DNA from: Sandaracinus sp964481145
GTDB lineage: Bacteria; Myxococcota_A; Polyangia; Polyangiales; Sandaracinaceae
Assembly: GCA_964481145.1 (NCBI GenBank)
Contig: CAYZTA010000017.1
Span: 30,338-94,337, forward strand
Direction of reading: 5' to 3'
DNA: 64,000 nt
A model generated the notes under the pieces. It made no database searches and was not told the origin of the DNA. It saw only the letters and a list, made by a program, of their open reading frames with translations. The position numbers and the translations under genes were made by a program. Shown piece by piece: positions 33,577-42,374 of this stretch; within the stretch, counting starts at the first letter, position 1; every line of letters starts with the position of its first letter.

Positions 33577-35805
33577 TCACGGCGTCGGATCCTGTCCCCC
33601 GATGAGCTCGACGGGACTCGCCATGGGCTCCGCCGCGTGGCGTATCCGCGAGACACGAACGCGCATCTCGGCCAGCTCGGCGAGGGTGCGCTCGTGCTCG
33701 GCATGCGCACTTCGAAGCTGTTGATCCAACGACTCCGCGCGCGCCTGGGCCTCGCGGCGCGCAGCGCGAGAGTGATCGAGCTGTTGATCCAACGACGAAA
33801 CACGCCCCCGTGCTTCGTCGAGCTCCGCCTCGAGCTCGGCGACGATCCGCTCCGAATCAGCACGCAGTTCGTCGAGATATCGACCGAGATCACGCACGCG
33901 CTGCATCTCGATGTCGGCGCGACGCCGCTCGAGCGCCAGCGCCTCCTCGCTCGCAGCCTGAGCCTGATCGAACGAAATCTGAAGCGACTCACGATCGTGA
34001 ATCAGGGACGCGATTTGCTCTCCGAGAATGCGAATCTGCCCTTCCGTCGTCGCCAACTGATCCGCCAGCTGTTGACGTGTCAAACGGCCCTGCTCGTAAC
34101 GCTCGAGAAGCTGTGCGTGATCTGCATCGAGCGCCTCGAGCCGCGCGGCTTCCACCATGAGATCTGCACGAACTGCAGCCGCTTCCATCCGAGCGCGATC
34201 GATTTCGCGCTCTTGAAGCTCGGTCTCACGCACGAACACGTAAATGACCGCCGCGAAGGCCGCTCCGATCCCGAGGAGGAGAGGAACGAGCCATTGAAGC
34301 ACCGCACGACGACGCGCCGCTCGTTCCTCGGGCAGCGTCAACACCGCGAGCTCTCGAGCGAACTCCTCAGCGCTCGGTCGCTCCTCTGGGTCGAGCGAAA
34401 GCCAACGCTCGAACGATGGCGCGAGCCAGCGCAGCTCCTTGGCCCGCGGAGAAGCCGGGCGCTCCTTCGCACGGCGTTGAATGAACGCCTCGATCGCCCC
34501 GGCAGGCACGTCTTCTTCCGTCTCGGGCTCGAGCGTATTTCGCAACGTCAACGCGAGCGCAAACACGTCGGCCTTCGGCCCCACCACGCGGTCGTCATCG
34601 ACATTCGCGTAGTGCGCCGCCACCTCGGGCGCGAAGTAAATCGGCGTCCCGCCGATCAGCGCTTCGTGCTCTTTGGCGGCAACACCGAGGTCCAGAAGCA
34701 TCGGAATTCGATCTTCCCCCGTCCCATCCGGGCCAAAGCCCTTGATTTTAGCCAAAAACACGTTGTCTGGCTTGATGTCTTGATGGCGAATCCCGTTCGC
34801 ATGAAGCGTCGCGAGCGCACGCGCGAGAGGCTCGAATATCCGTCTCGCTTCGGCACGGGTCAGCCCCCCTCGATGCATCTGCGAATCGAGCGTCTCCCCC
34901 TCGTACCAAGGCATCACGAACCAAAGCCGATCTTCGTGCCATCCATGGTCTTTGAACTGCACGACCGAAGGATGAAACACAGCCGCGATCAACTTGAGCT
35001 CGCGCAGCGCGGCTTCTCGCGCCGCTTGCGAGATCGATGGCTCTCGCAAAATTTTGAGCGCGACTCGATGCCCGGGAACGTCCGCGTCGTTGGCTTGATA
35101 GACATCTCCGAACGCGCCCACGCCCACCCGACGAACGATCCGATACCGCGAACCGATGACCGTGTCCGGTTCGAATGCCGAAACCGTATCCGACTCCGTG
35201 GCGCGGGCGGCTTTGCCGTCCTGCCCCTTCGCGAGCGCGAACACATCCACCAGCGCGCCCCCACGCGTGGCGTGAGATTCTGAGGCATGGACGCCCAGAA
35301 GGCTCCGCGCATCGTGGGTCGCGCTCGCCAGCCGGGCTTCGATTTCATCGAGCGGCTCATCGAGAACACACGCGATTTCAACCGGCGAAAGCTCACGTGC
35401 ATACCGAAGCTCGACCAGCTCTGCACGCGCGGGTTCGAGCTCACGACGCACCCGTTCGAGCGCCTCGGCATATCCAGCGACAGCGTCGGGCGGATGCCGA
35501 AAGACGAGCCCTCCTGCGTCCACCACGCCCTTTTTCTGGAGAATTTCCAGCGCGATCCGATGAGCCAGCCGATACACATGGGCTTTGGGCCCCGGTTCAC
35601 GCAAGAGCTCCGACGTCGGCATCGCCGCCACCACACGGCGGAGCTCGGCGAATGCTTCGGCAGCGCGTTCTGCATCGCCGAGTCGAAGCGCGAAGTACTG
35701 ACGAAGACCGAGCGCCCACGGGCCGAGCAGGCGCCTGCGCAGGGCATCTTGCGATGTCGCAAAAACACCGGAAAGCTCGACCGACGCAAGGCTCGCGACC
35801 GACAT
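33577..35805 (-). CDS. Sigma-like domain / Ser-Thr kinase / coiled-coil fusion
   Basis: A 742-residue protein. Residues 1-170 look like an ECF sigma factor without obvious gaps: a region-2-like part (LGLRQYFALRLGDAERAAEA and YRLAHRIALEIL) and a region-4-like part (RAELVELRYARELSPVEIAC, PLDEIEARLASATHDAR). Residues about 221-490 are a protein kinase: Gly loop VGVGAFGDVYQA, Lys251, HQDIKPDN (Asp343) and DLG (372-374). HRD is changed to HQD and DFG to DLG, so it is a non-RD kinase. A transmembrane helix follows (about 502-525) and then about 190 residues of coiled coil, likely periplasmic. Start at ATG 35805. Confidence 0.88.
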   Translation of the reverse strand: MSVASLASVELSGVFATSQDALRRRLLGPWALGLRQYFALRLGDAERAAEAFAELRRVVAAMPTSELLREPGPKAHVYRLAHRIALEILQKKGVVDAGGLVFRHPPDAVAGYAEALERVRRELEPARAELVELRYARELSPVEIACVLDEPLDEIEARLASATHDARSLLGVHASESHATRGGALVDVFALAKGQDGKAARATESDTVSAFEPDTVIGSRYRIVRRVGVGAFGDVYQANDADVPGHRVALKILREPSISQAAREAALRELKLIAAVFHPSVVQFKDHGWHEDRLWFVMPWYEGETLDSQMHRGGLTRAEARRIFEPLARALATLHANGIRHQDIKPDNVFLAKIKGFGPDGTGEDRIPMLLDLGVAAKEHEALIGGTPIYFAPEVAAHYANVDDDRVVGPKADVFALALTLRNTLEPETEEDVPAGAIEAFIQRRAKERPASPRAKELRWLAPSFERWLSLDPEERPSAEEFARELAVLTLPEERAARRRAVLQWLVPLLLGIGAAFAAVIYVFVRETELQEREIDRARMEAAAVRADLMVEAARLEALDADHAQLLERYEQGRLTRQQLADQLATTEGQIRILGEQIASLIHDRESLQISFDQAQAASEEALALERRRADIEMQRVRDLGRYLDELRADSERIVAELEAELDEARGRVSSLDQQLDHSRAARREAQARAESLDQQLRSAHAEHERTLAELAEMRVRVSRIRHAAEPMASPVELIGGQDPTP

Positions 35806-35940
35806 CGGAGACCGTCCCTCTCGTGCCCGCTCAACGCAGAAGTGAATCGTGCCGTGGGTCGCGATAACACGCCAGCGGGCGTTGTGCGACCCGCGGCTTT
35901 CAAAGCGATCAGAGTGCTTTTTTGCAGCCTCGCCGTGCCC

Positions 35941-36534
35941 ATGCTAACGCTCGCGCCCATGCGGCCGCATGCAACCCCATTCTTGGCCACCCTTCGCTCG
36001 ATCCTGGTGGCCGTGATCATGGGTGCCATGCCTGCGCCAGCCCATGCGGAGAACGAAGTCCCCGAGCCCCACCAAGAAGCCGGGCATGTTTCGTTCATGG
36101 GTGGCGCGCTCGCGGGCGACGACGCGGGCTCGCTCGCCATAAGCCCCCTCGTTCGGGCAGAGGTCGCCTTCAACCTGGTGGGGCCTCTCGCAGCCGGCGG
36201 CTTTCTCCAGGCCGCGTTCCGCGATCACGGAGATGTCGCACCCACCTTCGGCGGCGGTGTCCTCCTCACGCTCCGGCCCCACCTCCCGACGCTCGGCTTC
36301 GTACCTCACATCGAGATCACCGGCGCCCGCCTTCAGCTCCCGACGCGCGCAGAAGCTGGAATCGTCGACGCATGGTCCGCGGGCATTGGCGCCGGCGCAG
36401 GTTTCCATCTCGTCCCGGGCATATCACTCGAATGCCGGGTGCATCACGGCTGGTATTTCGGAATGCCCGCGAGCCACACACTCGCCGAGAGCGCTTGGAC
36501 ATTCGGCGCCGCGTTGAGCGTCGATTTGTCGTGA
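35941..36534 (+). CDS. Exported barrel-like protein, unknown function
   Basis: A protein of about 197 residues with a signal peptide (SILVAVIMGAMPAPAHA). The mature part shows alternating strands rich in Gly and hydrophobic residues (VAFNLVGPLAAGGFLQAAFR, PTFGGGVLLTLRPHLPTLGF) consistent with a small outer-membrane barrel. The start is ATG 35941 or ATG 35959; the long open frame upstream is only the antisense of the kinase gene. Divergent from the sigma-kinase gene, 135 bases apart. Confidence 0.6.
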   Translation: MLTLAPMRPHATPFLATLRSILVAVIMGAMPAPAHAENEVPEPHQEAGHVSFMGGALAGDDAGSLAISPLVRAEVAFNLVGPLAAGGFLQAAFRDHGDVAPTFGGGVLLTLRPHLPTLGFVPHIEITGARLQLPTRAEAGIVDAWSAGIGAGAGFHLVPGISLECRVHHGWYFGMPASHTLAESAWTFGAALSVDLS

Positions 36535-36974
36535 CGCGTGGGGCCTCTCTGAACCGGCGACGCTTCGACGGAGAGCGCGACTGAGAAGCGGTGCTCCTGC
36601 CCTTCCCCGGAGCCTCGAACGCACCTCATCGGCGTCGATTTTCGCTTCCGGGAGCCATCTGCGGACGCATTCGCCGCAGAAAATCGCATCCCGGAGCTCC
36701 GTTGCCCCGTATTCGGCGCTCCAATGGGCTCCCCACATCGATTCGGAGCCGCTCGTGGGGCGCCGATTGGCTCCTGGGAGCGATCCGCGACGCAAAAATG
36801 CTCACAATTGGCTCCCGGGGAGCCTCCTTGCGTTGCTTTCCAGCGTTCCAGCGCACCGAGAACCGGATCGAAGGCCTTCAATCCACTTCATTGCGCTTCC
36901 GACATGCTGGAACAAGGCGAGTGCAACTCAGTACAGCGAACCGAAACTTCGTGACCAGGTGCGGGGAGCTGTAT
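36535..36974. repeat. Non-coding region with repeated GGCTCC/GGAGCC palindromes
   Basis: There is no gene in this 440-base gap. It holds many GGAGC/GCTCC words. Two units 41 bases apart share the form ATTGGCTCC-GGGAGC: GGCTCC-CGG-GGAGCC at 36810-36824 and GCTCC-TG-GGAGC at 36770-36781. A half unit, CCGGGAGCCATCTGCGGACG, starts near 36648. The three are followed by related words (CATCTGCGGACGCA, GATCCGCGACGCA, CTCCTTGCGTTGC). The pattern suggests a degenerate dispersed palindromic repeat or overlapping operators between the two flanking 3' ends. Confidence 0.5.
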
Positions 36975-37901
36975 TCAGTCTTCGATCGGCCAAAGCCAGG
37001 CTGCACCACGCACACCGCTCGAGTCGCCGTGCAACGGCGCCCGTAAGGAAGTCGTGACGACATCAGAAAACACCCAAGCCCCCCAACGCGTCGGCACGTC
37101 GCGATACAGCCGCTCGATCCGAGAGAGTCCACCACCGAGCACGATCACGTCCGGATCGAGGATGTCGATGACCACCGCCAGCGAACGCGCGAGCCTTTCC
37201 ACATAACGATCGAGCGTGGCCTCGCACCCTGCATCCCCCGTCTCCGCACGCGCGACGATGTCCGGACCAGGAAGGTGTGCTCCCGTGTGCATCTCGTGAT
37301 CGCGAACGAGAGCCGGCCCCGAGAGCCATGTCTCGACACAGCCGCGACGCCCGCAATCACACGCCGGCCCCTCTTGCTCTTCTCGCGTCGGCCACGGCAG
37401 AGGCATGTGCCCCCATTCCCCCGCGATGCCGTGCTTGCCCACCAGCGTTTCACCGCGCACGACCACACCGCCCCCAGCGCCCGTCCCGAGGATCACTCCA
37501 AACACGACCTCTGCCCCCTTCGCAGCGCCATCTTTGGCCTCCGACAGCGCAAAACAGTTGGCGTCGTTGGCCATCCGAACCGGACGCCCGAGCGCGGATG
37601 CGAGATCGCGATCGAGCGGACGCCCATTCAAACAAACCGTGTTCGAATTACGAAGCACACCCGTCGCTGGTGAACGTGCGCCCGGCGTGCCCACACCCAC
37701 GCTCGCCCCTCGGACACCCACATCTTCTTCGATGGCGAACACCAGCGCCGCGATCGCATCGACGATCGCCTCGTAACCTTCCGCAGCAGGCGTCGACACA
37801 CGACGACGGGCGATCACCGCAGAGCTCCGATCGAGCGCGATCGCTTCGATCTTCGTTCCGCCGAGATCAACGCCGATGCGCATCTCTCGCGCATTCATCA
37901 T
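36975..37901 (-). CDS. ROK-family sugar kinase
   Basis: A 308-residue ROK kinase. The ATP-binding block is IGVDLGGTKIEAIALD; the catalytic region is RMANDANCFALSEAKDG with Asp in NDAN; the family zinc site is GEWGHMP ... CDCGRRGCVETWLSGPAL (His and three Cys); and DVIVLGGGLSR lies near the end. The layout is that of bacterial fructokinase/glucokinase or N-acetylhexosamine kinases. It should phosphorylate a hexose with ATP. The ATG at 37901 overlaps the stop of the upstream gene by four bases (coupled); ATG 37883 is an alternative start just before the first motif. Confidence 0.9.
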   Translation of the reverse strand: MMNAREMRIGVDLGGTKIEAIALDRSSAVIARRRVSTPAAEGYEAIVDAIAALVFAIEEDVGVRGASVGVGTPGARSPATGVLRNSNTVCLNGRPLDRDLASALGRPVRMANDANCFALSEAKDGAAKGAEVVFGVILGTGAGGGVVVRGETLVGKHGIAGEWGHMPLPWPTREEQEGPACDCGRRGCVETWLSGPALVRDHEMHTGAHLPGPDIVARAETGDAGCEATLDRYVERLARSLAVVIDILDPDVIVLGGGLSRIERLYRDVPTRWGAWVFSDVVTTSLRAPLHGDSSGVRGAAWLWPIED

Positions 37902-40207
37902 TCATCATCCGTTTGTTCTGCAAAACGTGCTTCGAACAAAAGAGCGCGCCGCTCGAGTCGCTCACGCCACCACGGTTCACCCAGCCGCGAAGTCTCGGCA
38001 TCGACCGCCTCCGCCATCTCACGCTCGAGCTCCTCGAAACGCGCCACGAGCGCGCGCGCCTCTTCATCGACGACATCGAGCTCGGAAGCATCGCTCTTGA
38101 CGTCGCTCAGATGGGCGCGCAGCTCGAATAGAGCGACCGCCGCATGATCCAAATCGTCGCGCGCAATCGCCGAACGGAATCGACCGCGCGCCAGCGTCAA
38201 AAACGCCTCCACCGCATCCTGCCAGCGCGTCAACCACGTCCAGAGCACGTCGAGCACCCGCCCAGAGAGCTCGAAGACACGCTCCCCATCCCCCAAATCC
38301 TCATTGACTTCAATCGCACGCACCAAGGCCTCGTGCGCCCGTCGGTGGGCCTCGTCGAGCTCCTCTGAGCTCGCGTCTCCGGCTTCGAAGAGAGCGTCTG
38401 CTTCGGCTTGCCAAAGATCTGCAATCCGCTCCCAAATCTCGTCTTCGCGTCGCCTGCCATCGGGAACTCGCTCGTAGAGCAGCAATGCACGCCGCAACCA
38501 AGCTTCACCCACTTCTGGATCCGACGTCCGAAGCGCCACCGCGATCGCGCGCTCCGCCTGCTCCTCGGCCTGCAAGGGCTCGAACGGCGACGGAAGATTC
38601 TCGGCCGGGAGCTGGACGCGTCCGCCTGGACGAAACCCACTCCGCAAAGCGCGCCCCGCAGAAGCGAGCCGCCCCGTCTTCTTCGCAAGCATCGCGCATC
38701 GCTCGATCGCGTGGACCCAACGCTCATGATCGCGCGTCTCGAAATAGCTCGAAAGCTCCTCGAAGAGCTGCAGCGCTCCCTCGAGATCACCCTCGATTTC
38801 GAGAGCGCCAGCGAGGATCTCCTTTGCTTCCATCGCGAGCGTTCGATCACTCGTCTCGACCGCCCCCTCGAGCCACGTCCGCGCAAACGAAAGCCCCGCT
38901 CGCTCTTTCGTCGATTCACGATCGAGCGCGGCCCGATCCACCAACGCCGCTGCGATATCGAGTCCGGTTTCATCGACTTCTTGGGTGAGCGTCGCACGGG
39001 CGATCGTCACGGCTTCTTCCGTCGACAAGATCGGATCGGCCACCATGGCCGCAACCGCGCGTCCCTTGGTTTCTTGGGAGATCGAGCCGCGTTCGATCGA
39101 ACCACGCAACCGGGCGAGCCGCGCACGACGAGCGTCCTGCGACCACGGCATGGACTCCAAGAGTTCTTCGATTCGTGCCGCGTCGACAGGATGCATCGTG
39201 GCGATGATCTCGGGCCGCATCGCAGCCAGGATATCGAGCATGTGCTCATGCGCGAGCACGCGGGCGCGCGTCGATATCAGCGACTCTGAATGGACCGAAG
39301 CCAGATCGGCGAGTCGATCGAGCAAAAGCAGGACCCGACCTCCATCCTCGACGAGTGCCGGTCGAAGCACTTGATCGGGCGCGATGGTGGCGCGCGCCTC
39401 GAGCGATTCCCCCACGCGATCGACCAGCGCTTCCAGAAGCGGAACCGTCGGTTCGCGCAGCCGTGATTCGAGCTCGGCTTCGAGCGCCTCGTCCCAAGGG
39501 AAGAAAAGGGTCGAGGCGATATCCCACGCCAAAAGACGCCCCTCGAGCTCGGGGTTGCCTCGCACACGTGTCGCGAGCTCGGCGACGAGCTCGCGGACGG
39601 GGGCCACTTCCAACCAGTGTTCGAGCTCGTCGACCACCGCCTCGATTTCACCTGGCAAAAGCGGCGCTTCTAAAAAGAGTGCGTGATAATCGCGCACCGC
39701 CTGACGTGCTTCCCGAAGCTCACGCGACGCAAATGCCCAGCTCGCACGCTGCCTGAGCCACTCGAACCGATGCTTCGGATGAGGCCCCAGATAATCGAGA
39801 GGCAGCTCGGCCCCTGAGAGCACGATCGCCGCATGCGTGTACCAGCCAAGCTCGATGAACGCGCGCGACAGCGTGATCCCACGCTCCACTTCGAGCGAAA
39901 GCGCGCGACGCACGTCGGAAGGAAACTGAATCGCACGACGCAAGCCAGCCATTCGCGCATCGACGCGCTCGCGAAATCGAAGCAATGCATGGACGCGAGG
40001 CCGCTCGACATGACGAACCCCCAGCGCACCTCCGCGTACCCCACCGAACCCAGCGCTGAGCGCAGCTTCCGCGCGCACGAGCGCGTCCATGCCGTCCATC
40101 GCGCGCCCTTCTGCAAGGGCTGTATCCGCCGCACTCATCGCGGCTTCGATGACCACTTCCGCCGCCCCACCGGCGCGGAATTCGGCGAGCGCTTCATCCA
40201 AAATCAT
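37898..40207 (-). CDS. Large helical repeat protein, unknown function
   Basis: A 769-residue cytosolic-looking protein with no signal peptide or membrane span. It is almost entirely helical and rich in Ala, Glu, Arg and Leu, with TPR-like or HEAT-like repeats visible in places (GALEIEGDLEGALQLFEELS, VGEAWLRRALLLYERVPDGR). No enzymatic motif is seen. The start at ATG 40207 is the Met after which the helical pattern begins. It overlaps the ROK kinase by four bases, so they are cotranscribed, yet a functional link is not obvious. A perfect 18-base palindrome lies 34 bases upstream of the start. Confidence 0.7.
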   Translation of the reverse strand: MILDEALAEFRAGGAAEVVIEAAMSAADTALAEGRAMDGMDALVRAEAALSAGFGGVRGGALGVRHVERPRVHALLRFRERVDARMAGLRRAIQFPSDVRRALSLEVERGITLSRAFIELGWYTHAAIVLSGAELPLDYLGPHPKHRFEWLRQRASWAFASRELREARQAVRDYHALFLEAPLLPGEIEAVVDELEHWLEVAPVRELVAELATRVRGNPELEGRLLAWDIASTLFFPWDEALEAELESRLREPTVPLLEALVDRVGESLEARATIAPDQVLRPALVEDGGRVLLLLDRLADLASVHSESLISTRARVLAHEHMLDILAAMRPEIIATMHPVDAARIEELLESMPWSQDARRARLARLRGSIERGSISQETKGRAVAAMVADPILSTEEAVTIARATLTQEVDETGLDIAAALVDRAALDRESTKERAGLSFARTWLEGAVETSDRTLAMEAKEILAGALEIEGDLEGALQLFEELSSYFETRDHERWVHAIERCAMLAKKTGRLASAGRALRSGFRPGGRVQLPAENLPSPFEPLQAEEQAERAIAVALRTSDPEVGEAWLRRALLLYERVPDGRRREDEIWERIADLWQAEADALFEAGDASSEELDEAHRRAHEALVRAIEVNEDLGDGERVFELSGRVLDVLWTWLTRWQDAVEAFLTLARGRFRSAIARDDLDHAAVALFELRAHLSDVKSDASELDVVDEEARALVARFEELEREMAEAVDAETSRLGEPWWRERLERRALLFEARFAEQTDDE

Positions 40208-40240
40208 GGGAGCCGCTCCGTAGCACGTAGGCGCATTGCA

Positions 40241-40258
40241 TACCATCGAGCGATGGTA
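40241..40258. promoter_or_regulatory. Perfect 18-base palindrome between divergent genes
   Basis: TACCATCGAGCGATGGTA is fully dyad-symmetric (eight-base arms, centre AG). It lies in the 144-base region between the divergent genes at 40207 and 40352, a typical position and size for a dimeric repressor operator. No matching regulator gene is adjacent. Confidence 0.55.
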
Positions 40259-40351
40259 CTTGTGACGGATTCCTATGAATTCAAAGGCGTTGGACACATG
40301 TAGCGCTTGATCTCACATATTGACAGCGTTCGAGCGCGATCTGAATCTCCC

Positions 40352-40852
40352 ATGCATATGGGTTTGGGGGATCTCTGTCGGGCGGGGGCCAACGAGCACC
40401 TCAGAAGACTTCATCGAGTCGATGAGAGCGCGTGGCCAAACGTGGTCTTGCGATGGCCAGCGGGGATTCGTGACGACGAAGACGTCGCCAAAGATCTCGC
40501 TGAGATTCGCGCGATCTGTTCGCGACGCGAAGCGCACACGTTGCTCGTCGATGCACGGCGCGCTCGAGTGCCAACGTACCGTCAGCTCGGGATGATCCTC
40601 GAGTTGGCGCGCACTGCGCCTCGAGAGTCGCATTGTGTTGCGGTCGCCGTGGTCTCTCCCTCGGCGAGCATCCGCGCCAGCTTCGATTCGATCCGTTGGC
40701 TCCATCTCATGCACACGCGGCTCGCGTACTTCGTCGATCTCGAACCTGCCATCGAATGGCTCGAGCGGAGCATCCCCCTCGAAGATCCTTCACATCACGA
40801 ATGGCGTTGCGCTCGCCCGTTCGTCGCATTCCAGAAGCCATACGCGAAATAA
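40352..40852 (+). CDS. SpoIIAA/STAS-like hypothetical protein
   Basis: A protein of about 166 residues with an alpha/beta pattern: VVLRWPAGIRDDEDVAKDLA, EAHTLLVDARRARVPTYRQL, HCVAVAVVSPSASIRA and LAYFVDLEPAIEWLE. This resembles the SpoIIAA-like/STAS fold group of small proteins seen often in Myxococcota, but the match is only by pattern. No membrane segment. The start is taken as ATG 40352; TTG 40307 and ATG 40358 are in frame. The 3' end overlaps the convergent permease gene by 58 bases. Confidence 0.6.
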   Translation: MHMGLGDLCRAGANEHLRRLHRVDESAWPNVVLRWPAGIRDDEDVAKDLAEIRAICSRREAHTLLVDARRARVPTYRQLGMILELARTAPRESHCVAVAVVSPSASIRASFDSIRWLHLMHTRLAYFVDLEPAIEWLERSIPLEDPSHHEWRCARPFVAFQKPYAK

Positions 40853-42291
40853 ACCACGAGCCCGATCGCGAGCCACGCGACGAACCGGAGCCACGCGCCG
40901 CTCGGCAACCCCATCATCGTCCAGATGCACGCGGCCGCCCCGAGGGGAGCCACCGCCCACACGAAAGGCACACGAAAAGGTCTTGGTCGTTTCGGGTCGA
41001 TCACACGGAGCACCATGACCCCCACACACACGAGCAGGAATGCGAAGAGCGTTCCGATGTTCGTGAGGTCGTAAGTCGCATCGTCGTCCGCGAAAAGCGC
41101 TCCGATACCCACCAGAACTCCGGTCAGCATCGTCAAGGTCCACGGCGTTTTGTATTTCGGATGAATCTTCGCCATCCGCGATGGCAGAAGACCATCGCGT
41201 GCCATCGCGAGGAGAATGCGAGGCTGACCATACTGAAAGACGAGGAGCACCGCGGTAAGCGAAATGACAGCTCCCGCCGAGACCAACCACGAAACCCACG
41301 CTGGCACGTGAGCCACTTCGAGTGCGTGTGAGAGCGGATCGGAGACGCGCATCGACTCCCATGGTGCAAGTCCCGCCATCACGAGCCCCACGATGACGTA
41401 AATGATCGTGCAGACCGCGAGCCCTACGAGGATGCCGATCGGCATGTTTCGTTGCGGATCCTTCGTTTCTTCGGCGGCCGTCGAGATCGCATCGAAACCG
41501 ATGTACGCGAAGAACACGATGGCGGCTCCCTGATGGATGCCGGTCCAACCATTCGGCGCAAACGGCACGTAGTTCTCTCGATCGACATAGAGCGCACCCA
41601 CCCCGACGAAGAGCGCGAGCACACAGAGCTTGATGAGCACCATGAGGTTATTGACCCGCACGCTCTCCTTGGCGCCGAGCAAGAGAAGCCAGGTGATCCC
41701 AGCAACCACCAAAAACGCAGGCAAATTAACGAGAACGGGGAAGCCGAACACCCGTGGAGCACTCTCGAGCAGACCATGGATCGCGGGATCACTGCTGGCC
41801 GCGACATCGAAATACCCATGCACGAGCCACGATGGCAGATGGACTCCGAAGCCTGAAAGAAGCGAATCGAGATAGCCCGCCCACGCGATCGCCACAGCGA
41901 CATTGCCGACGGCATATTCGAGGATCAAATCCCAACCGATGATCCAAGCAACGACTTCGCCGAGCGTGGCATACGCATAGGTGTAAGCACTGCCGGCTTG
42001 CGGGATCATCGAAGCGAGCTCGGCATAACAAAGCGCGGCGAGCCCACAGACCACACCGAGCAACACGAACGACACGATGACGGCCGGCCCAGCACCGTAC
42101 CGCACGACCTCTCCATCGATGCGCACCTCACCGGCCACGGCCGTGCCGATCGAGCTGAAGATCCCAGCCCCGATGACGGCGCCGATGGCGAGCGCCACCA
42201 AATCTCGCGCGGTGAGCACGCGCTGAAGGGTGTGGGGGGCTTCCCCCGTGTGAAGATCGGCGATGGGCTTCCGAGTCCAAAGGCGTCGCAT
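40795..42291 (-). CDS. APC-family amino-acid permease
   Basis: A 498-residue membrane protein with about 12-14 transmembrane helices. The first helix carries the APC substrate motif ALAIGAVIGAGIFSSIGTAV, followed by the conserved CYAELASMIPQAGSAYTYAY and GFDAISTAAEETKDPQRNMP. The sequence style matches the cationic amino-acid transporter (CAT/YfnA) branch, which imports amino acids by proton coupling. Substrate unknown. It is divergent from the Uma2 nuclease gene (83 bases between starts). Confidence 0.92.
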   Translation of the reverse strand: MRRLWTRKPIADLHTGEAPHTLQRVLTARDLVALAIGAVIGAGIFSSIGTAVAGEVRIDGEVVRYGAGPAVIVSFVLLGVVCGLAALCYAELASMIPQAGSAYTYAYATLGEVVAWIIGWDLILEYAVGNVAVAIAWAGYLDSLLSGFGVHLPSWLVHGYFDVAASSDPAIHGLLESAPRVFGFPVLVNLPAFLVVAGITWLLLLGAKESVRVNNLMVLIKLCVLALFVGVGALYVDRENYVPFAPNGWTGIHQGAAIVFFAYIGFDAISTAAEETKDPQRNMPIGILVGLAVCTIIYVIVGLVMAGLAPWESMRVSDPLSHALEVAHVPAWVSWLVSAGAVISLTAVLLVFQYGQPRILLAMARDGLLPSRMAKIHPKYKTPWTLTMLTGVLVGIGALFADDDATYDLTNIGTLFAFLLVCVGVMVLRVIDPKRPRPFRVPFVWAVAPLGAAACIWTMMGLPSGAWLRFVAWLAIGLVVYFAYGFWNATNGRAQRHS

Positions 42292-42374
42292 GAGGGCGCC
42301 GAGGATAGTTCTGAGCAGGAAAACGAGCCAGAGGATGGGGGTCGAACGGTTGGCCGCACGGAGCGGAGGGGCGT

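Noticed and set aside
33637..35283. Long plus-strand frame of about 548 codons
   Set aside because: It is the antisense of the sigma/kinase gene; the sequence is Arg/His-rich with no family motif, as expected for a shadow frame in GC-rich DNA.
35287..35940. N-terminal extension of the 35941 barrel-like gene
   Set aside because: The upstream part is antisense to the kinase gene and would place the signal peptide in the middle of the protein.
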